Assembly: GCF_004795735.1 (NCBI RefSeq)
Contig: NZ_CP039247.1
Location: 310,001 to 374,000, forward strand
Length of the DNA: 64,000 nucleotides
Direction of reading: 5' to 3'
From: Corynebacterium endometrii
GTDB lineage: Bacteria > Actinomycetota > Actinomycetes > Mycobacteriales > Mycobacteriaceae
Within the stretch, counting starts at the first letter, position 1. Each line of letters opens with the position of its first letter. Both the position numbers and the translations under genes were made by a program. Below are positions 17,701 to 25,314 of this stretch, piece after piece. The notes under the pieces are model-generated. The model saw only the letters and a list, made by a program, of their open reading frames with translations. It was not told the origin of the DNA and ran no database searches.

Positions 17701-20700
17701 CCCCTCGATGACCGGGTAACCGGAATCAAGCTTGCCCGAACCCAAGGCCACGTAGATGGCTGGCCAGCATGGGCCCACCAGGGCGTCAGGGGTTCCTACG
17801 GGCGCGTGGGTCGCGCCGCTGGCCGAGGCGCTGCCCAGGCCGGCGCCGGTGACGTTGGTGTGGGCGGCCAGCAGGGACTTCGGCAGGGTAAAAGAGTACT
17901 CGGCGGTGCCGAACGGCGCCTCGGGGGACTCCGAGCCCGGGGTGATGACCGGCATCTCGGTAATGGCATCGCCGGTCTCGGAGGTGGAGCCCACGCCCGC
18001 TAGGCCCTCGAGCAGGGCGAAGACGGATTCCGGCAGGCGCTCGTCGGAGACCACGGGGGAGCCACCCGTGGCGACGCCCGCGGGCAGATCCAAAGGGACG
18101 GTCACGGACCTCACATAGAACGGGCGCTGATCTTCTGGGAGGTTGTCCCAGTAGGAATCGGAGTGAATGACAATGTTCCAGTTGCCGTCCGCGTCCTGTT
18201 CAAGCTGATAGGCGTCATCATCCATCTCGTAGGCGGGGTTGGCCATGAGGTGACCGTGCCACTGGATGGTGGGGACGGACTTAATGTAGGCCTTGGCGTC
18301 CTTGGCGGAAGCCAGGCGGGAGAAGAGCTCTTCAGCCTCTGCGCCTTCGTCGACGAGCTTGCGAGTCGACACGGCTTCGAAGCGGCCCAGGAGTTCAGCG
18401 ACCGGCTCGTTCTTCTTGGTAATTCCGGCCACGGCGACCGGTCCCGGGATGATGCGGACCTGGTCGGCGGTGTAACGCTCATCCTGGGCCTGCCAGAGGG
18501 TGTCCTTGCCGAACCACACTTTAAGATCGCCATCGATGGCGGGGACCCAGGGCATAGGCTTGACGTGCTTGTAGTGCAGTGAAATCCACCACGCGGCGTC
18601 ACGCGGGGAAACGGTGGTTGTGCGTGCCGCCGGGTAGGCGTTGAGCAGGCGCCGGGCCATCTCGGGCGCGTCGGCGACCTCCTCTATGTCCGGGAAAAGA
18701 GTGTGAATCTCGCCGTGATCGCTTGGGTGCAGGCGGGCCTCGACGCGGTGCAGCAGGTCGAAGAAGCGGTCATCCCAGGTTGGATCGTGGAAGGGGTGGG
18801 CCAGCTCGACAAAGCGCTCCACCCACTCCGCGTAGGTCATGGTCTCAACGTCGCCGAAGTACGGCTTAGCGGTCTTGTTCAGAGCCGCGATGATCTCATC
18901 GCGCTTGTCTTCATACTCGTCGCTGTCAAGGGACGTGATGAGGCGGGAGGCGGCGGCGAAAGAGTTGTCCAGGTCGTGGATATCGGCCAGCAGGTGGGAC
19001 TGGGACGAGGCCACGCCATTGGTCCCGGTGCCGCGGCCAACCCAGCCGCCATTCGAGTCCGGCGAAATGCCGGGCGTGTTGACCAGCAGGTCCTTGACGG
19101 AATCGGTGGCCTTGGCCTCCTTGGTGGCCATTGCCACCGTGCCGATGAAGACGGCATCCACCGGCATGGCGGGAACGCCGTAACGCTCAGACCAGGAACC
19201 GGTGATGTACTCAGACGCGCGCTCCGGGGAGTAGATGCCGCCGCCCACGGCTAGCAGCGCATTGCCATGCTCGCGGACCTCCGCGTACGTATCGAGCAGC
19301 ATGTCATCGAGGTTGACCCAGGAGTGGTGGCCGCCGGCGTGGCCGTCCTCTACCTGGACGATGACCGGGAAATTCGGGTTGGCGCGCGCGATGGCCAGAA
19401 CGTCGCGTATCTGCTTAGCCGTGCCCGGCTTGAATGCGATGTATGGGAAGCCGTCCTCGGTGAGCTGGGCAATCAGCTGGGTGGCCTCCTCGACCTCCGG
19501 GATGCCGGCGGAGATGCACACGCCGTTAAACGGTGCGCCGGCGGCGCGGGCCTTGGGCACTATGCGGGCCTGTCCAAAGTGCAGGTTCCACAGGTAGCGG
19601 TCGAAGAACATGGTGTTGAACTGCGCGGTGCGGCCCGGTTGAAGGTGCTCAATGAGGTTGTTCTTGTGCTCCGCGAAGACCTCATCGGAGTACATGCCGC
19701 CACCGGCCATTTCGGTCCAGTAGCCGGCGTTGGCGGCGGCGGCCACAATCTCGCCGTCGGCGGAGGTGGGCGTCATGCCGCCGAGGATGATGGGGGACAG
19801 GCCGGTGACGTCGGAAAAGCGGGTCTGCGTAAATTGCTTGCCGCCGATGGACACCAGGCGCGGTGCGAAGTCCTGGTAGGAGCGGGGCGCGGGCAGCTCG
19901 GCGCCCGGGGTGGCCAGCTGGTCACGCTCGGCCGGGGTGGCAGCCTGAACGATGACCTTGCCCGTGCCCGCGGTGGCGGACGCGGTGAGCTTGGCCAGGC
20001 CGCGGTCCAGCGGCAGTAAGTGGGTGGCTTCGAGCGCGCCCAGGGTCGCCGGCCAATCATGCGGGTCGACCAGGATTGCTTCCGCCAGCTCGCGGGCGGA
20101 GGCAGACTTCAGGGTGATGCCGCACAGCGCGGCCCACTCGGTGGTGAGCTGCGCCGCCTCGGCTAGGGAAGTGTGGTGGAAGGGCAGGGCGACCGGCAGG
20201 GCATCGAAAAGTGGTGAGAGCTCATCGCCGCCACGGGAGCGGGACTCCAGTTGCTTGTTGTGCGCCGCGGCGGCGGCCTCGAGCGCGGATTGGGAGGCCT
20301 GAAGATCCTCCGGCGTTCCGGCCAGCACGTGGTGAGTGCGGCCGTTGACCACGGCGATCGCCGCCTCGCCGGACAGGTGCGATGCCAGGGTCGCGCGGTC
20401 CAGGCCGCGCACGGAGAGCATGTGCGGGCGCGGATCGGACGCCCCATGCACCACCGACGCCGCCGTGCCCATCAGCACGGCCAACGCCAACGCGTGCTCA
20501 GGATCCTCTACTGCGGCAACGCCCAGGCAGCCCTGGGAATGGCCGGCGAAGTCCGTGGTCTCCGGGCTGAGCGGCAGGCCCAGATCCCGAAGCTGATCGA
20601 TGGCGGCAATCTGACCGAGCACGATTCCCGGGATGGAGACGGCCGGGTACACATCCGCCGCGTCGGTTTCCGGTGTCGCGCCGGGCTTGGTGTCTATGAG

Positions 20701-20925
20701 CTGCTCGAGTCGCTCAAAGACGCCCGGGCAGGTTGACGCAATGGTTCGGGCCACGGGGCCGGTGAGCTGGCGGGCGCGCTCCAGCAGGCTTTTGAGGCGG
20801 GAAGCGGCATGGTGGGTTGCGGCGGCGTCCGCGATTGCCTTTTGCCAGGAAGAACCCTGGCCAGCAAAGAGGACGGCCGGACGGTTCTGCTCGGTGGTCA
20901 TGGTGAGCAGCGGGGTCAAGGACAT
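11791..20925 (-). CDS. fas: Type I fatty acid synthase
   Basis: 3044 aa, one polypeptide making long-chain acyl-CoA from acetyl- and malonyl-CoA in the cytosol. Domains in order: acetyltransferase (FAGQGSSW near 19, GHSQG near 130), enoyl reductase (ILGGMTPTSADGE near 380), dehydratase hot-dog (SGDYNPIHT near 1200, HGMWLSATAQH near 1228), malonyl/palmitoyl transferase (VYPGQG, GHSLGEYT near 1403), an Ala/Pro linker at about 1680-1735, acyl carrier domain (GVSSRRNQ near 1777, probable phosphopantetheine serine), ketoreductase (VTGAAPGS near 2075) and ketosynthase (Cys in IGACATAAVS near 2670, KHDTSTNAND, KTLTGHSKAG). No fused phosphopantetheinyl transferase, as usual in actinobacteria, so AcpS must act from elsewhere. 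The upstream TGAGGTAG serves as ribosome site. Whether it matches FasA or FasB of C. glutamicum cannot be decided here. Confidence 0.96.
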   Translation of the reverse strand: MSLTPLLTMTTEQNRPAVLFAGQGSSWQKAIADAAATHHAASRLKSLLERARQLTGPVARTIASTCPGVFERLEQLIDTKPGATPETDAADVYPAVSIPGIVLGQIAAIDQLRDLGLPLSPETTDFAGHSQGCLGVAAVEDPEHALALAVLMGTAASVVHGASDPRPHMLSVRGLDRATLASHLSGEAAIAVVNGRTHHVLAGTPEDLQASQSALEAAAAAHNKQLESRSRGGDELSPLFDALPVALPFHHTSLAEAAQLTTEWAALCGITLKSASARELAEAILVDPHDWPATLGALEATHLLPLDRGLAKLTASATAGTGKVIVQAATPAERDQLATPGAELPAPRSYQDFAPRLVSIGGKQFTQTRFSDVTGLSPIILGGMTPTSADGEIVAAAANAGYWTEMAGGGMYSDEVFAEHKNNLIEHLQPGRTAQFNTMFFDRYLWNLHFGQARIVPKARAAGAPFNGVCISAGIPEVEEATQLIAQLTEDGFPYIAFKPGTAKQIRDVLAIARANPNFPVIVQVEDGHAGGHHSWVNLDDMLLDTYAEVREHGNALLAVGGGIYSPERASEYITGSWSERYGVPAMPVDAVFIGTVAMATKEAKATDSVKDLLVNTPGISPDSNGGWVGRGTGTNGVASSQSHLLADIHDLDNSFAAASRLITSLDSDEYEDKRDEIIAALNKTAKPYFGDVETMTYAEWVERFVELAHPFHDPTWDDRFFDLLHRVEARLHPSDHGEIHTLFPDIEEVADAPEMARRLLNAYPAARTTTVSPRDAAWWISLHYKHVKPMPWVPAIDGDLKVWFGKDTLWQAQDERYTADQVRIIPGPVAVAGITKKNEPVAELLGRFEAVSTRKLVDEGAEAEELFSRLASAKDAKAYIKSVPTIQWHGHLMANPAYEMDDDAYQLEQDADGNWNIVIHSDSYWDNLPEDQRPFYVRSVTVPLDLPAGVATGGSPVVSDERLPESVFALLEGLAGVGSTSETGDAITEMPVITPGSESPEAPFGTAEYSFTLPKSLLAAHTNVTGAGLGSASASGATHAPVGTPDALVGPCWPAIYVALGSGKLDSGYPVIEGLLNAVHLDHLIELRVPLEELADGRRIDVTSKCTGIDESASGRIVTVELELRDAARPDGTLGDIVATQVQRFAIRGRANGTATPTPAPEWGGGKYSTKVEPTPRSFVDRATVTAPADMTPFALVSGDYNPIHTSYNAAQLVNLQAPLVHGMWLSATAQHLAGKHGRVVGWTYSMYGMVQLNDEVEITVERVGRTGIHAALEVTCRIDGEVVSRGQALMAEPKTAYVYPGQGIQAEGMGRGDRDASPAAREIWRRADRHTRTNLGFSIQRIIDENPTVIEVRGTTFRHPQGVLHLTQFTQVALAVVAYAQTERLREANALASGALYAGHSLGEYTALASLANIFDLESVIDIVYSRGSAMGGLVERDEQGNSNYGMGALRPNLAGIAAEDVQAFVDGVAEESGEFLEIVNYNIAGQQYSIAGTKAGLKALEDKANGIAPRAYVAVPGIDVPFHSKVLRDGVAAFADKLDELLPETLDLDALVGRYIPNLVARPFELTQEFVDAVAPLAPSGKLDGLRVDEFAADDPGRHALARLLMIELLSWQFASPVRWIETQEYLFGEVEQIVEVGLASSPTLTNLAKRSMEVAGVDLPVFNVERDQDQVMLQDTVAAPAVEEPEAEADTPTAYAPAAAPAAEAPAAPAAETPAAATPAAPAATGGGSGADAPDLPFKAAQAIMVLFAFQNKIRIEQINDSDTVEELTNGVSSRRNQLLMDMSAEIGVPAIDGAADADVATLRERVNTAAPGYSAFGGVIGEAVTARLRQLTGAAGVKPAYVGERVTGPWGLPASWTAHVEAEILLGTRDEDSVRGGSLNTVPASASSKADVDGIIDAAIQNVAAANGTSVSMNSGGGAGGGGVVDSAALDAYADTVTGPDGVLATAARQVLAQLGHIEEGAEFEAPDTTLFDAVEAELGPGWVRTVAPAFNAKRAVLFDDRWASAREDLARVALGELDLPVARFKGTGETVAKQAAWWAANGGEGDLAAIAEAARGASEGEYAKDVALVTGAAPGSIATALVERLLEGGATVIMTASNVSQSRKEFTRTLYAAHAAPGAALWVVPANLSSFRDVDALIDWIGTEQKESVGNEVKITKPALVPTLAFPFAAPSVSGSLADAGAQAENQARLLLWSLERTIARLSELAQNAVDTRTHIVIPGSPNRGTFGGDGAYGETKAALDAIVNKWSSEAGWPDGVTLAQAKIGWVSGTHLMGGNDALIPAAEAAGIHVWTPEEISSELMDLASAENRAKAAEAPLHKDLTGGLDDAGVSISELARTADLGGQAADSSESASAPTIQALPNPVCVEQPGGIEVGEVTTPLDDMVVIAGVGEVSSWGSGRTRFEAEFGLQRDGTVEMTAAGVLELAWMTGLVRWSEDPHPGWYDANGTAVAEEDIYERFRDEVVARSGVRTLTDKYHLKDQGSIDLTTVFLDRDITFTVASEAEASDIAAADPDMTRIREADGEWEVTRLKGATARVPRKATLTRTVAAQMPDDFDAANWGIPANMLDSLDRMAVWNLVTAIDAFTQAGFSPAELLKSIHPSQVATTQGTGIGGMESLHKVFVTRFLGEERPSDILQEALPNVIAAHTMQSLVGGYGSMIHPIGACATAAVSIEEGVDKIALGKADVVVAGGIDDVQVESLTGFGDMNATAETAKMTAQGIDNRFISRANDRRRGGFLEGEGGGTVLLVRGSLARELGLPVYAVVAHAASYGDGAHTSIPAPGLGALGAGRGRENSKLAQGLRGLGLTPNDVSVLSKHDTSTNANDPNESELHSILWPAIGRDADEPLFVISQKTLTGHSKAGAALFQTGGIIDVFRTGRIPANVSLDCVDPLIEPKAKNLVWLRSPLDLQAAGRSIKAAALTSLGFGHVGALLVYAHPGVFEAAIEQQLGSHAAQDWKKRASQRLAAGAAHFEAGMLGREQLFTAIEGRRLPRRSWNGAATAEVEGYGRVSADKAAEIALLLDGDVRLTEDGTFPAV

Positions 20926-21068
20926 GTAGGTCTACCTCATCGGATTGTGGGGCGTATGCGTTCGCGCGGAAATTTACTTTTGGCCAACTTGTATTTAGGC
21001 ACAGAGAAGTTTTTCGCGAATGGGGCCACGGTAGCCTACGTGCGGGTTAGTTTTAAGACCATGTGGCC

Positions 21069-21094
21069 AAAACGTGAGGATTTATTCACGTTTT
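21069..21094 (-). promoter_or_regulatory. Inverted repeat upstream of fas, candidate operator
   Basis: AAAACGTGA and TCACGTTTT form perfect 9-bp arms 8 nt apart, 144-169 nt before the fas start. Candidate site for a lipid regulator such as FasR; identity inferred only. Confidence 0.4.
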
Positions 21095-21133
21095 GTCGAT
21101 TTCGCCCGAGGTGGCAGGGGGTTTATTGAAAGT

Positions 21134-21149
21134 TGTGATTTGTATCACG
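21134..21149 (-). promoter_or_regulatory. CRP/GlxR-like binding site upstream of fas
   Basis: TGTGA-N6-TCACG differs from the GlxR/CRP consensus TGTGA-N6-TCACA by the last base. It is about 210 nt upstream of the fas start. Confidence 0.5.
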
Positions 21150-21179
21150 GGGAGCGGGATGAGGGCGAAAACGATAAAA

Positions 21180-21272
21180 GACTGATCGCAAACGACCGAC
21201 ACCAAGAATTTCACCCGGCATTTGCGCTGAAACCGGGCGAATGTGGTTGGTGTAGGTTGTTTGCGATCAGTC
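21180..21272. repeat. 93-bp hairpin repeat, copy 2
   Basis: The arms at 21180-21207 and about 21245-21272 repeat those of 9090-9182 nearly base for base, while the 37-nt centre differs but still contains its own stem (CACCCGG against CCGGGCG). Both copies are 93 bp. It lies in the fas upstream region, beyond the 3' end of the fadD gene at 21609. Confidence 0.85.
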
Positions 21273-21438
21273 TTTTGGGATTTGGGGGAAATCCTGGGTA
21301 CGCGGACCCTGGGTAAAGGATAGGGAGGGGAAGAGCTTTTCTATCCTGTTTGCAGCAATGCCGTCCGGGCCGGACTCCGCGAAGCAGGCTTCATGCCCGT
21401 GGCGATGATGGCGTAACCGGCCCCGCCCAGGCCTTTGC

Positions 21439-21474
21439 CGCGGCGGCAAGCTGGCTCGCGGCGGCAAGCTGGCT
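21439..21474. repeat. Exact tandem duplication of an 18-bp unit
   Basis: CGCGGCGGCAAGCTGGCT occurs twice head to tail at 21439-21456 and 21457-21474 in noncoding DNA. Confidence 0.8.
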
Positions 21475-21608
21475 CACGGCCTCTTCGAGCACGCGGATGA
21501 CCGCTCCAATCCGGCCGCGCGGCCGCGGTTTCTTCGTTGCATGGGGGCGGGCTGTTTTGGGGGTTACCGGGGAGTGGGGAATAGGGGTGCTCTGGGGTGA
21601 ACCAGTGT

Positions 21609-23339
21609 CTATTGACGCTGTGCCTTATTGCTCTTCAGGAGCTCCAAAAGGTCTGCCTGAACCTCGCGGCGGCGAATCTTGCCGAGCTGGTCAGCGGCCA
21701 GCTCATCAAAGTGGTAGAAGGTGCGTGGGACCTTGTAGCGGGTAAGCCGCTCACGGGCGTGTGCCTTGAGGCCTTCTGGATCTAAGGCCGCGCCGTCACG
21801 GAGGGTGACGCAGGCTACGACGTCCTCGGAACCGTCCGGGCGTGGGCGGCCAACCACCGCTACGTCTTCCACATCCGGGTGGTCGCGGATGGCGTCTTCC
21901 ACTTCGGCAGGGTAGACGTTGAAGCCGCCGGTGATGATGACTTCCTTGATGCGGGCGACGATCTTGATGAAGCCGTCTGATTCCATCACCGCCATGTCAC
22001 CGGTGCGGTACCAGCCGTCATGGAATGCGTCCTCAGTGGCCTGCGGGTTGTTGAGGTAGCCCTTGAACACCTGTGGCCCCTTGACAAGGAGCTCGCCTTC
22101 CACGCCATCGGGCTGGGTCTCATCTAAATTCTCCGGGTTGGCAATCCGCACGAGCGTGTTGGGAAAGGGGATGCCAATATAGCCCGGGCGGCGGGCGTTG
22201 GACATAGGGTTGCCCACGACGACGGGGGATGTTTCGGTAAGCCCATAGCCCTCGACTAGCAGGCCGCCGGTCAGCTGCTCCCATTCCTTGACCGTGGACT
22301 CCGGGAGCGCGGCCGCACCGGATAGGGAGGCGCGGATGCCCCGAATCTCAATTTTTTGTTCTTTCGCGGCATCGATGATCTTGGTGTACAGCGTAGGCAC
22401 GCCCGGGATCCAGGTAGGCGTGTGTTTTTTCATGATGTCCATGATGAGCGGGACCTGTGGGGCCGGCAGCAACACCATCTCGCCGCCGATGTAGACCGCC
22501 AGGCCGGCAATCAGGGTCATGCCATAGGCGTGGAACATGGGCAGCGCGGCCAGCATGCGCTCATCGTGCTGGCCCAGTTCAGGCACCCAAACCTCACCCA
22601 TCTTGATGTTGGACATGATGTTGCCGTGGCTCAGCTCCGCGCCCTTAGGCGCGCCGGTGGTACCGGAGGTGTACAGGATGACGGCGGTGTCATCCTTGGT
22701 GGGGAGATAGGACGGGGTGAAATCCTGGCCGCCGATTGCCTTGGATAGCAGCGTGTTCCATGGGACAGTGTTCGGCGCATCGCCGGTAAGCTGGGCCCGC
22801 TTTTCCTTGATTGGGGGAAGGGGGAGCTTGAGCGCTAGCTGCTGCAGGCGGGGCATGGCCTCTACCATGTTGACGGAAATGACGGTTTCCAGCTGGGTGG
22901 TCTCCCGCAGGTGCTCAAAGACTTCGGTGGCCTTGTCCCAGCCGATGACCACGCGGGCGCCATGGTCCTTGAAGAGGCCTTCCAGCTCGTGCGCCGTGTA
23001 GAGCGGGTTATGCTCCACAACCACGGCGCCCAGCTTGAGCACCGCGTAGAAGGCCGCGATGTGCTGCGGACAATTAGGCAGGACTATCGCCACCTTATCG
23101 CCCGGGCGGATGCCAAAGGCCTTGAGGCCCGCGGCGGCGGCCTTGACCTGGGCGTCGAGCTCGGCGTAGGTCTGCTGGCGGCCAAAGAACCAGGTGGCGG
23201 ACTTATTCGCATTTTTGGCCAGGTTCGCATTGTAAGAGTCAACCAGCGTGTCATTACCCAGGTCCAAGGAGTGGGGGGTCCACTCGGCGTAGCTATCTAG
23301 CCAGGCCTTGGATTCGAAGGCGGAGGCTGCTGAGGTCAT
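21609..23339 (-). CDS. fadD: Long-chain-fatty-acid-CoA ligase, tandem copy 1
   Basis: 576 aa. Activates fatty acids to acyl-CoA through an acyl-adenylate. The adenylate-forming marks are clear: the P-loop YTSGTTGAPKGAELSHGN (about 220-237), GYGLTETSPVV (about 366), YRTGDMAVMESDGFIKIVAR (about 441) and the C-terminal KEVIITGGFNVYPAEVE with a late lysine in GKIRRREVQ. It is paralogous to the next gene upstream (23493-25211) over its full length. It probably feeds exogenous or recycled fatty acids into phospholipid and mycolic acid synthesis, complementing fas downstream. Confidence 0.92.
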   Translation of the reverse strand: MTSAASAFESKAWLDSYAEWTPHSLDLGNDTLVDSYNANLAKNANKSATWFFGRQQTYAELDAQVKAAAAGLKAFGIRPGDKVAIVLPNCPQHIAAFYAVLKLGAVVVEHNPLYTAHELEGLFKDHGARVVIGWDKATEVFEHLRETTQLETVISVNMVEAMPRLQQLALKLPLPPIKEKRAQLTGDAPNTVPWNTLLSKAIGGQDFTPSYLPTKDDTAVILYTSGTTGAPKGAELSHGNIMSNIKMGEVWVPELGQHDERMLAALPMFHAYGMTLIAGLAVYIGGEMVLLPAPQVPLIMDIMKKHTPTWIPGVPTLYTKIIDAAKEQKIEIRGIRASLSGAAALPESTVKEWEQLTGGLLVEGYGLTETSPVVVGNPMSNARRPGYIGIPFPNTLVRIANPENLDETQPDGVEGELLVKGPQVFKGYLNNPQATEDAFHDGWYRTGDMAVMESDGFIKIVARIKEVIITGGFNVYPAEVEDAIRDHPDVEDVAVVGRPRPDGSEDVVACVTLRDGAALDPEGLKAHARERLTRYKVPRTFYHFDELAADQLGKIRRREVQADLLELLKSNKAQRQ

Positions 23340-23402
23340 AACTTACCCTTCCGTATATTTTGCAAGTGGAACTATTATGACACACCGACCCCCGCAAACA
23401 TG

Positions 23403-23475
23403 AAGCCCGCCTCACCTTTGCCGGGGGCATGGGAACTTCTTCCGATGCCCCGCCCCGGCTGTGGTGGGCGGGCTT
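23403..23475 (-). terminator. Nested inverted repeat between the two fadD genes
   Basis: The outer arms AAGCCCGCC (23403-23411) and GGCGGGCTT (23467-23475) enclose a second stem GGGGCAT/ATGCCCC. It lies just past the stop of fadD copy 2, so it could attenuate read-through, but there is no T-tract. Confidence 0.4.
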
Positions 23476-23492
23476 AGTTGGGCCGCGGGCTT

Positions 23493-25211
23493 CTAGGCCT
23501 TGGCGGGATTGTCGAGGCGCTTGAACAACTCGGCCTGCACATCGCGGCGGCGGATCTTGCCCATCTGGTCCCTGGCCAGGGCCTCAAAGTGGTAGAAGGT
23601 GCGCGGCACCTTGTAGCGGGTGAGGCGCTCGCGGGCGAAGTCCTTGAGGCCCTCCGGATCCAGGGCGGCGCCGTCATTGAGCTCAATACATGCCACAACG
23701 TCCTCGGAGCCGTCCGGGCGTGGGCGGCCCACTACGGCGATATCGCGGATATCCGGGTGGACGCGCAGCGCTTCCTCAACCTCGGCTGGGTAGACGTTGA
23801 AGCCGCCGGTGATGATGACTTCCTTGATGCGGCTGACCAGGCGTACAAAGCCGTCCTCTTCCATCACTCCCAGGTCGCCGGTGCGGAACCAGCCATTGTG
23901 GAAGGCCTCGGCGGTGGCCTCAGGATTATTGAGGTAACCCTTGAAGATCTGCGGGCCGCGGGCCAGGATTTCACCCTCTTCGCCGTCAGGCAGGGTCTCA
24001 TCCAGGTTCTCTGGGTTGGCGATGCGGATTTCCGTATCGGGGAACGGGATGCCCACATAACCCGGGCGGCGGTCCTTGTTCATTGGGTTGCCAATGATGA
24101 TGGGGGAGCACTCCGTGAGGCCGTAGCCCTCGACCAGCAGTCCGTTGGTGAGCTGCTCCCAGTGCTCCACGGTGGAAACCGGCAGGGTTGCGGCGCCGGA
24201 GAAGGAATTGCGGATGCCCTCAATGGCAATGCCCTTATCCTCGGCCGCCTGCACAATCTTTTCGTACAGGGTTGGAACGCCCGGCACCCACGTAGGGGTG
24301 TTCTTCTTCATGATGTCCATGATGAGCGGAATCTGGGGCGAAGGAAGCAGCACCACCTCGCCGCCGATGAGCGGCGCCAGCGTGACGTTCATGGTCAAAC
24401 CGTAGGCGTGGAACATCGGCAGCGCGGCGAGCATCCGCTCGTGGGAATCGCCCAGGCCGGGAACCCAATGCTTGCCCTGCAGGATGTTCGCGTACAGGGA
24501 ACCGTGGGTCAGCTCCGCGCCCTTTGGCGCGCCGGTGGTGCCGGAGGTGTACAGGATGACCGCCGTGGTGTTTTTGTCAATGGACGGCTCGGAGACCAAA
24601 TCGTGGCCGTCACCGCCGATGGCATTGGAACTCAGCGAATCCCACGGGACGGTGTTGATGGCGTCGGCGGACAGCTGGTCGCGCTTGGCCTTGAGCATCG
24701 GGATTGGCAGGCGCAGGGCCACGCGCTGGAGCTTGGGCATCGCGTCAATCATGTTGACGGAGATGATGGTCTCTAGGTTGGTGGTATCCCGTAGCTTTTC
24801 CAGCGTGGACGCGGCCTTGTCCCAGCTGATGGCCACGCGTGCCCCGTGGTCTTTGAACAGGCCCTCCAACTCGTGCGCGGTGTAGAGCGGGTTGTGCTCT
24901 ACTACCACGGCGCCCAGCTTGAGCACGGCCCAGAAGGCGGCCACGTGCTGCGGGCAGTTGGGGAGGGCGATGGCCACTTTGTCACCCGGGCGCACACCGA
25001 AGGCCTTGAGCCCGGCGGCGGCGCGGCGGACTTGGCGGTCCAGCTCCGCATAGGTTTGGGTGCGGCCAAAGAACCAGGTCGCGGTCTTTTCCGGATTTAT
25101 GGCTAGGTTATTTTCATAGATATCCAGCAGGGTGGTCTCGCCGTAATCCAGGGAATGTGGGGTCCACTCCGGGAAGTGCTGGAGCCAAGCCTTAGATTCA
25201 AAAGCTGACAA
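23493..25211 (-). CDS. fadD: Long-chain-fatty-acid-CoA ligase, tandem copy 2
   Basis: 572 aa, same domain order and motifs as the neighbouring paralogue (YTSGTTGAPKGAELTHGS, GYGLTECSPIIIGNP, FRTGDLGVMEEDGFVRLVSR, GGFNVYPAEVE, GKIRRRDVQ). The TTG at 25211 is taken as start because it gives an N-terminus matching the paralogue (SAFESKAWL) and has GAAGG about 10 nt upstream. Divergent from mshA across a 103-bp gap. The 153-bp gap to the downstream copy holds a nested hairpin and an AT-rich promoter-like stretch, so the two genes may also be expressed separately. Confidence 0.9.
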   Translation of the reverse strand: MSAFESKAWLQHFPEWTPHSLDYGETTLLDIYENNLAINPEKTATWFFGRTQTYAELDRQVRRAAAGLKAFGVRPGDKVAIALPNCPQHVAAFWAVLKLGAVVVEHNPLYTAHELEGLFKDHGARVAISWDKAASTLEKLRDTTNLETIISVNMIDAMPKLQRVALRLPIPMLKAKRDQLSADAINTVPWDSLSSNAIGGDGHDLVSEPSIDKNTTAVILYTSGTTGAPKGAELTHGSLYANILQGKHWVPGLGDSHERMLAALPMFHAYGLTMNVTLAPLIGGEVVLLPSPQIPLIMDIMKKNTPTWVPGVPTLYEKIVQAAEDKGIAIEGIRNSFSGAATLPVSTVEHWEQLTNGLLVEGYGLTECSPIIIGNPMNKDRRPGYVGIPFPDTEIRIANPENLDETLPDGEEGEILARGPQIFKGYLNNPEATAEAFHNGWFRTGDLGVMEEDGFVRLVSRIKEVIITGGFNVYPAEVEEALRVHPDIRDIAVVGRPRPDGSEDVVACIELNDGAALDPEGLKDFARERLTRYKVPRTFYHFEALARDQMGKIRRRDVQAELFKRLDNPAKA

Positions 25212-25300
25212 CGTTAAACAACCTTCAATTCATTTAGGGACTATTTAGGTATCTCGCAGGCCAGTATAACGCGCGCTACGCATCGCCTAGATTCGGCGCC

Positions 25301-25314
25301 TAAACTTGGGCGCT
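25301..25314 (+). promoter_or_regulatory. -10 element of mshA (leaderless)
   Basis: TAAACT at 25301-25306 lies 8 nt before ATG 25315. It favours this start over the in-frame TTG at 25306, which overlaps the hexamer. Confidence 0.55.

Larger units (their letters stand above)
20926..21608. other. Long intergenic and regulatory region upstream of fas
   Basis: 683 bp between fas and the first fadD gene, both on the - strand. It holds a 9-bp inverted repeat (21069-21094), a CRP/GlxR-like site (21134-21149), the second copy of the 93-bp hairpin (21180-21272) and an exact tandem duplication of 18 bp (21439-21474). Short reading frames between 21270 and 21560 resemble no protein I know, and I call no gene. 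Confidence 0.6.

Noticed and set aside
21270-21600. Possible gene or pseudogene fragment between fas and fadD
   Set aside because: Short frames on both strands include an 18-bp tandem repeat and give no recognisable protein; a remnant cannot be shown.
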